64,000 nucleotides of DNA, from positions 3,720,001 through 3,784,000 of the forward strand of contig NZ_CP048833.1 in assembly GCF_012971725.1 (NCBI RefSeq), written 5' to 3'. The notes beneath the pieces were generated by a model. The model was given only the letters and a program-made list of their open reading frames with translations. It had not been told where the DNA came from and searched no databases. Of this stretch, positions 30,417-39,400 are shown piece after piece; positions within the stretch are counted from its first letter, which is position 1, and each line of letters opens with the position of its first letter. The position numbers were made by a program, and so were the translations under genes. Origin of the DNA: Pseudomonas multiresinivorans. Lineage in GTDB: Bacteria; Pseudomonadota; Gammaproteobacteria; Pseudomonadales; Pseudomonadaceae.

Positions 30417-33400
30417 TCAGGACACGACGACGTGGACGGTGTTCTCCTCCACCAGCAGCGTGGTGTTGCCAAAGGTATAAACGTCGTAGCTGATGCCGCT
30501 GTGGACCTGGTTGACCCCGGTGTCCACCGCTCCCCGCACGGTGAGGGTGTCGTTGCTGTCGCCGGTGACCTGCAGGACGTTGTTGCCATCGGTAACCGCA
30601 TCGACCTGGGCGGCGGTGAGCGTGAGGCTGCCACCGGCATCGCCCTTGCCCATGTCGACCCGCTCGATGTTGGTCCAGGTACCGGTGCCCACGGCGCCAT
30701 AGTTGAGGCTGATGCCGTGGTCGAGCATGACGGTGTCAAAGCCGTTGCCGCCGTCGATGCTCTTGAAGTTGGTCGCCTGCAACTGGATGGTGTCGTTGCC
30801 GTCGCCAGCCTGGACGATGTCGCCCGTACCGACGTGGAGGAACAGGTCCGCCCCGGCATTGCCGTAGAAGTGCTCGGCGCCGTTCTGCCCGAGGAACACA
30901 TCGGCGCCCGCGGTACCGGTGACGCTGACCTCGCCGATAGCCAGGGTCAGGCCGGACCCCGTCAGCGAGATGCCGTAGATCGCGCTCTGGTGGCCGCTGG
31001 CGTCGTAAGCGATCAGTTGCAGGCTGAGCTGGCTGCCCAGGTTGAGTATCTGGGTGACGGACAGGCCCAGTTGCCCCAGCAGGTCCGCTGCCAACAGGTT
31101 GATGGTGAAATGCCCGGTGGCGTCGACGATGGGGTGCAGGGTCACATTCACCGCCGGGGTGATTACCTGCACCGCCAGGCTGCCGCCGGCAATGGCCGTA
31201 CCGCTGATACCCAGGGTCGGTGGCAGCAGTCCGACCGCGAGCCCCAGGCCACCGATGGTCACGGTGTTCTGCGTCAGCACGTTCTCCAGGTTGATGCTGG
31301 CGACATTGCCGACGTTGCCGGCAGCATCGCGTGAGGCCACCGAGACACTGGCGTCGAGCAACTGGTCCCAGGTCAGGCTGACGCCGGTGAGGCCGCTGAG
31401 CAGGTCCAGGGAACCGATGCCCGTGCTGCCGGCCGACAGCTCGGTGTGCGAACTCAGGCCGGCGACATTGACGTCTACCAGCAAGGTGCTGTTGACCTCG
31501 CCGCCGATGCCCAGCACGTTGCCCGCCAGCGAGAGTACTGGCGCCCCCGGAGCCAGCGTGTCGACGGTGAAGCTGGCCGGCGTCGCGGCCAGCCCTCCGT
31601 TGACATCGGCGGTGAGGGTCGCCGTGCCCTGCGGGATCACCCCCACCCCGGCGGCAGGCAGCAGGGTCACCAGCACGACGCCAGCGAGGACTTCCGCCGC
31701 CGTGAGTACATGCGCCTGGGTATAGGTGAAACCACCCGCGCCGCTGTAGCGCAGGGTCAGGGTCTGCCCGACCTGCGCACCGGCAGTCAGGCCCACACGC
31801 ACCTGGATGCCGTCGGAGAGTTCGGTCTTGTTGATGTAGCCGTCTGCCGCTTCGGCAATGGTCAGGACCGGCCGGGTCAGGTCCGGCGCCTGGATCTGGA
31901 TCGCCGAACCGACGTTGCCGGCGGTATCCACCGCGTTCACCGTCAGCACCTGGCCGGCCGTCAGCGCCGGGCTGAGGTTGACCGTGAAGTTACCGCTGCC
32001 GTTGGCCTGTACGGTGATCGGGTTGTTCGTGTCGCCGTTGATGATCACCTTCACCGTGCTGTTGGCTTCGGCGATGCCGGTGAGCACCGTGCCGTTGGCG
32101 CTCACGCTCAAGCCGCTGGGCGCCACCGGGGCAACGCTGTCGATACTGACCGTAGTCGCCACGCTGACGTTGCCGGCGGCGTCCTTGGCGGTAACGCTGA
32201 CCTGGGTGTTGTTGGCCAGCGCCGTACCCGGCGTGAAGCTCCAGTGCCCGGTGCCATCGGCAGTGACCTGCGCGATGACCGCGCCGCCGACCTTGAGAAT
32301 CACCGTCGAACCGATTTCCGCCGTACCGCTGAGCAGCGTGCCGTTGCTCGGCGCGACGATCGGCGCGGTGGGCGCCACGGCATCCACCGTGACGCTGGCG
32401 GCGACACTGGTGTTGCCTACCGCGTCCTTGGACACGATGCTCACCTGGGCGTTGTTCGCCACTGCCGTGCCCGGTGCGAAGCTCCATTGGCCCTGGGCAT
32501 TGGCGGTGACCTGGCCGATCACTGCGCCACCGACGCTGAGGATCACTGTCGAACCCGCCTCGGCGGTGCCGCTGAACACGGTGCCGTTGCTCGGCGTCAC
32601 CACTGGCACGCTTGGCGCCACGGCATCCACCGTGGTGCTGGCGGCGACGCTGACATTGCCTGCGGCATCCTTGGCGACCACGCTGACCACCACGCCGTTG
32701 CCCAGCGGAACGCCGGGCGTGAAGCTCCAGATGCCGCTGGCATTGGTGGTGACCTGGCCGAGCAGCGCGCCGTTGGCGCCGGTGATGATCACCGTCGAGT
32801 TGGCTTCGGCGGTACCGCTGAAGGTGACACCATTGCTGGCAGCGATGGTCGGGGCGTTGGGCGCGACGCTGTCCACCGTGACACTGACGGCACCGCTGGT
32901 ATTGCCGGCGGCATCGCGCGCCACGACGCTGACCTGCACGCCGTTGGCCAGCGCAGTACCCGGCGCATAGCTCCAGTGGCCGCTGGCATCGGCAGTGACC
33001 TGGGCGATGGGAACTCCGCCCACGCTGAGAATCACCGTTGCACCCGCCTCGGCGGTACCGCTCAGGACACTGCCGTTACTCGGTGTCACCACCGGCACCG
33101 CCGGTGCCAGTGCATCGACCACCGCGGTGGCCGTGCCGCTGAGGTTGCTGCTGGCGTCGCGCGCTATCGCACTGACCACCGCACCATCGGCCAGCGGCAC
33201 GCCGGGAACATAGCTCCAGCTGCCATCGCCATTCACGGTCACCTGCGCGACCTGGACACCGTTGACACTGATCAGGACCGTCGCATTGGCCTCCGCCGTA
33301 CCGCTGATGGACAGGCCGTTGCTCGGGTTGATGACCGGGATGGCCGGAAGGCTGGCGTCGACCGTGACATCGCCTGGCAGCCCGACATTGCCCGCGGCGT

Positions 33401-36400
33401 CCCGCGCACTGGCGCTCACCAGCACACCGTCGCCCACCGGAACCGCCGGGACGTATTGCCAGTTGCCGTTGGCGTCGACCTTCACCTCGGCCAGCACACT
33501 GCCGCCGATGCTCAGCAGCACGGTGGCGTTAGCTTCGGCAGTGCCAGCGAAGACCGTGCCATCGCTCGAGGCGATGACGGGCGCCGGCGGTGCCACGGCG
33601 TCGACCGTGACGTTCACGGCGCTGCTGAGGTTGCCAGCCGCATCGCGCGCCACCACGCTTACCTGGACGCCATCCTGCAGCCCGATAGGTGGCGCATAGT
33701 TCCAGTGGCCGCTTCCATCCACCTGCACTTGCGCCAGCGTTACCCCGCCGACACTGATCAGGATGGTTGCCCCCACCTCGCCGGTGCCGCTCAGCAGGGC
33801 ACCGTTGCTCGGGTCGCAGACCGGCGGATTGGGCGCCTGGCTGTCGACCACGGTGGACGCCGCGCCGCTGGTGTTGCCGGCGGCATCCTGGGCCACGGCA
33901 CTCACCGTGGTGCCGTTGGCCAGCGCCGGGCTCGGGGTGAATGACCAGTGGCCGCTGCCGTCTGCCTGCGTCGTGCCGATCAGGTTGCCGTTGCCATCGT
34001 GGAGGATGACCGTCGCGCTGCTCTCGGCGGTGCCGGCCAGTTGCGTGCCATTGCTCGGGTCGATGGTCGGCGTCGGCGGCGCTACCGAATCCACCGTGGT
34101 AGTGACGATACCGCTGCTGTTGCCGGCGGCATCGCGAGCCTGCACGTTCACCACGGTACCGTTGGCCAGTGCCGTGCCGGGGTTGAAGCTCCAGTGACCG
34201 CTGCCATCGGCAGTGGTCTGGCCGATGGGATTGCCGCCACCATCGGTGAGAATCACCCTGGCGCCGGCTTCGGCGGTACCGGCCAGGTGCGTGCCGTTGC
34301 TCGGCTCCACCGTCGGTGTCGGCGGCGGCAAGGCATCCACGGTGGTAGTGGCCACACCGCTGCTATTGCCCGCGGCATCGCGCGCGACGACGTTGACCAC
34401 GGCGCCGTCTGGCAGCGCAACGCCGGGCGTGAAGCTCCAGTTGCCACTGCCATTGGCGGTGGTCTGGCCAATCGGATTGCCGTTGCCGTCGGTGAGGATC
34501 ACCGTGGCATTGGCTTCGGCCGTACCGGACAGCAGCGAGCCGTTGCTCGGGTCGATGGTCGGGGTAGCCGGCGCCACGCTGTCGATGGTGGTGCTGGCGG
34601 CGCCACTGGTGTTGCCGACCGCATCGCGCGCCACCGCGTTGACCACGGTGCCGTTGGCCAGCGCAGTGCCCGGGGTGAAGCTCCAGACGCCACTGCCATT
34701 GGCAGTGGTCTGGCCGATGAGGTTGCCATTGCCATCGGTGAGGATGACCGTGGCATTGATCTCCGCGGTGCCATGCAGCTCGTTGCCGTTGCTGGCGGCG
34801 ATGGTCGGGTTGGCGGGAGCCACCGAATCGATGGTGGTGCTCACCGGGCCACTGGTGTTGCCAGCGGCATCCCGGGCCACGGCGTTGACCAGCGTGCCGT
34901 TGGCCAGCGCCGGGCTGACCGTCAGGCTCCAGTTGCCGGCGCCATCAGCGCGTACCTGGCCAATGGGATTGCCGTTGCCATCGGTGAGTATCACTGTGGC
35001 ATTGGCCTCGGCGGTGCCGCTGAGCAACGTGCCGTTGCTGAGGTCGATGGTGGGGTTGGGTGGCGACACCGCATCCACGGTGGTCGAGGCAACGCCACTG
35101 GTGTTGCCGGCGGCATCGCGCGCCACCACATCCACCACCACGCCATTGGCCAGCGGTGTGCCGGGCGTGAAGCTCCACTGTCCGCTGCCATTGGCTACGG
35201 TCTGGCCGATGGGGTTGCCGTTACCGTCGGTAATCAGAATGGTGGCATTGGCCTCGGCGGTGCCACTGAGTACGACGCCATTACTCGGATCGACGGTGGG
35301 CACGCCCGGCGCGACGCTGTCGATGGTGGTGCTGCCGAGCACACTGGTATTGCCCGCGGCATCCCGTGCCACGGCATTCACCACGGTGCCATTAGCCAGC
35401 GCCGCAATCGGGGTGAAGCTCCAGTTGCCGCTGCCATCGGCAGTGGTCTGGCCGATGACGTTGCCGTTGCCATCGGTCAGCAGGATCGTGGCGTTGGCCT
35501 CGGCGGTACCGGCCAGCACGCTGCCATTGCTCGGCGCGACGACTGGTGCAGCAGGCGCCACTGCGTCGATGGTGGTGAGCCCCGGGATGCTGGTGTTGCC
35601 TGCGGCATCCGTCGCCAGCACCTGGACCTGGGTACCGTCAGCCAGCGGGGACCCGGGGCTGAAGCTCCACTTCCCGGCTGCGTCGGCGGTGGTCGAGCCG
35701 ATCAGTTGGCCGCCACCATCGAGCAGGGTAATGACGCTGCCGGCCTCTGCGCTCCCACTGAGGAGGATTCCATTACTGGGCTGGACCACCGGCTGAGCCG
35801 GGGGCAGCGCATCGATGATGACGCTGCTGACGCCGCTGACGCGCGTCCCGTCCACCACCACGGCGCGCACCTCCACGCCGTTGGCCAATGGCGCGCTCGG
35901 CGTCCAGCTCCAGTGGCCGGAGCCATCCGCGTTGACCTCGATCAGCACGTTGCCACCGGCGTCGAGGATCCGCACCAGCGCCAGGGCGTCAGCGGTCCCG
36001 CTGATCGTCGCGCCGTTGCTCGGCTCGATGACGGGCGGGTTGGGCAACGCCGTATCGACCACAACACTGGCACTCGGGCCGGTGTTGCCCGCGGCGTCCT
36101 GCGCCACGGCAGTCACACTCGTACCGTTGGGCAGCGGCACGGGAGGCGTGAAGCTCCAGTGGCCGGAGCTATCGGCGGTGGTCTGGCCGATGGCAGTGCC
36201 ACTGCCGTTGGTGAGGATGACCGTGCTGCCCGCCTCCGCCGTGCCGATCAGCAGGGTGCCATTGCTGTCACTGATAGTCGGCGCACCTGGAGCGACGGCA
36301 TCGATGGTGACCGTGGTGGGCGCGCTGGCATTACCCGCGGCGTCCACTGCCACCACACTCGGCTGCGTGCCGTCGCCCAGGGTCGGGCTGAGCGGAAGCG

Positions 36401-39400
36401 TCCAATGACCGTTGATGTCGGCCTGGACACGCCCCAGTTCCACGCCGCCCAGGCTGACGATCACAGTGCTGCCCGCCTCCGCGGTGCCGCTCAGGCTGCT
36501 GCCGTTGCTCGGCAAGACGGTGGGCGCCGGCGGAGAGATGCTGTCGATGACGATGCTGGCCGCGTTGCTGGTATTGCCGGCGGCGTCCTGGGCAACCACG
36601 GTGATGACGGTGCCATCGGGCAGCGGCGGGCTCAGGCTGAAGGTCCATTTGCCGCTGGAGTCGGTGGTCGCCTGGCCGATCAGCACATTGTTCGCGTAGA
36701 CCAGGGTAATGGTGCTGCCGATCTCCGCCGTACCGCTGACGCTGGTGCCATTGCTCGGGTTGATCAGCGGTGCCGCGGGCGCATCGGCATCCACAGTGGT
36801 GCTGGCGGCGCCGCTGCTGTTGCCCGCCGCATCGCGCGCTATTGCGTTGACCACGGTGCCGTCGGGCACCTGGGTGCCGGCGCTGAAGGTCCATCGGCCA
36901 TCAGCATCGGCGGTGGTCTGGCCGATCGGATTGCCGCCAGCGTCGGTGAGGATCACCATCGCGCCTGCTTCGGCGGTGCCGGAGAAGGTGAGGCCTTCGC
37001 TGGGGAGAATGGTCGGGGTCGGCGGCGCCACACTGTCGATGACGCCACTGACTGTCTGGCTGCTGTTGCCGGCAGCATCCACAGCCACCACGGAGACGTT
37101 GGTGTTGTTCGCCAGCTGGCTGCTCGGGGTGTAGCTCCAGTGGCCGTCGTTTCCGACCACGACGCGCGCTACTTCGCTGCCGGCGACGCTGATGATCACC
37201 GTGCTGCCGATCTCGCCGGTGCCGGTGAGCGACACGCCGTTACTCGGGTCGAGTGTCGGGTTGGCCGGCGGAGCCGCATCGACCGTGATTTGCGCCGTGC
37301 CGCTCTGGTTGCCTGCCGCATCCTTGGCAACGACCGTCACCACCGTGCCATCGGCCAACGGCTGGTGCGGCGTGAACGACCAGACGCCGCCCGCCCCCAC
37401 AGTGGTCTGGCCGAGGGCGTTGCCGCTGCCATCGGTGAATACCAGCGTGCTGCCCTCCTCGCCGGTACCGCTGAGGCTGGTGCCGTTGCTCGGATTGACC
37501 ACCGGTGTGCTCGGCGCACTGGAGTCCACGACGGTGCTGGTGCCAATGCTCGGGTTACCGGCGGCGTCGGTGGCGACCACGGTGACTGTGCTGCCGTTGG
37601 GCAACGACGTGGTCGGGGTAATGCTCCAGTTGCCCTGGCCGTCAGCGGTGGTCTGCCCGACCGGGTTGTTACTGCCATCGGTGGCGGTCACCGTGCTGCC
37701 CGGCTCGGCGGTGCCACTGATGCTGGCGCCATTGCTGGGGTTGACCAAGGGCGCGGCTGGCGGCGTGCTGTCCACCGTAATGGTCGTGGTGCCGCTACGG
37801 TTGCCGGCAGAGTCCACCGCAACGACGCTCAGGGTTGCGCCATCCGGCAACGGGCTGCTCGGCGTGTAGCTCCAGGTTCCCCCTGGGCTGACCGGCACCT
37901 GGGCGATCACCTGGCCGTTGGCGGATATGATCACCACCTCGGCGTTGGCCTCGGCGGTACCACTCAGCTCGCTACCGCTGCTGGGCTCGACCACCGGCGC
38001 GGCCGGTGCCTGGGTATCCACCGTCACGCTGGCGGTACCGCTTTCATTGCCGGCGGCATCACGGGCCTGCACCGTCAGTTGCGTACCGTTGGCCAACGCC
38101 GGCTGCGGTGCGAATGACCAGTGGCCACCACCATCGGCCGTTACCTGGCCGATCACGTTGCCGCCGGCATCACGCACCACGATGGTCGCGCCCGGCTCGG
38201 CACTGCCTTCGACCAGCGCCCCATTGCTCGGGTCCACCGTTGGCGTCGGCGGTGCCACGTTGTCCACCGTGGTGCTGGCTGGCGTGCTGGCGTTGCCGGC
38301 GGCGTCGCTGGCCACGGCGTTGACCACTGTGCCATTGGGCAGCGGGCTGGCCGGGGTGAAGCTCCAGTGGCCAGTGCCATCGGCGCTGACCTGGCCGATG
38401 AGGTTGCCGCTGCCATCGCGCAGCGTCACCGTCGAACCGGCTTCGGCACTGCCGCTGAGGGACGTGCCGTTGCTGCCATCGATGGTCGGCGCGGCCGGGG
38501 CGACCGAATCCACCGTGCCGCTGACCGGCACGCTGCTGCGGCCACTGCCGGGGTCGACCGCGACCACCTGGTAGGCCGCACCGTTGGCCAGCGCGGAGCC
38601 AGCCGAGAAGCTCCAGTGGCCATTGCCGTCAGCGGAGGTCTGGCCGATAAGGTTGCCGTTGCCATCGCGGATGACGATCTGCTGGCCCGCCTCCGCGGTG
38701 CCGCTGAAATCCACGCCGTTGCTGGCGTCCACCTGCGGCGGCGAGACCAGCGCGCTGTTCACCGTAGTACTGGCAGCGATGCTGGTATTGCCCGCGGCGT
38801 CGCGCGCCGTGACCTGCAGGAGCGTACCGTCCGGCTGTTGCTGGCCGAAGGTGAATGACCAGGCGCCATTCACGCCCACCGTCACCTGCCCCAGCGGATT
38901 ACCGTTGCCATCGCTGATCAGCACGATGCTTCCCGGCTCCGCGGTACCACTGAGCTGCAGGCCGTTGCTCGGATTTACCTGCGGCGCCGGCGGCGCCACG
39001 GCATCCACCGTGGCCTGTGCCGACGTGCTGGTATTGCCGGCGGCATCGCGCGCCACGGCATTGACCACAGTGCCGTTGGCCAGCGGGACGCCCGGAGCGA
39101 AGCTCCAGTGGCCACTGCCATCGGCGGTGACCTGGCCAATCGGATTGCCGCTGCCATCGGTGAGAATCACCCTGGCGTTCGCCTCGGCCGTACCGGAAAG
39201 CACGCTGCCGTTGCTCGGAGCGATGACCGGCACGGAAGGCGCCAGGCCGTCCACCGTGACGCTGCTGGCCAGGCTCGGGTTACCCGATGGATCGACGGCG
39301 ACCACACTCAGCACTGAACCATTGGGGATCTGCGTGGGCGGCGTGAACGACCAGTTGCCGGAGCCATCCGCGCTGGTCTGGCCGATCAGGTTGCCGCCGG

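Noticed and set aside
33948..38117. 1389-codon open frame on the plus strand across the adhesin gene
   Set aside because: It runs antisense to bapA repeats; long frames there come from the repeated codon pattern. Composition (His, Arg, Gly, Asp rich) matches no protein family.
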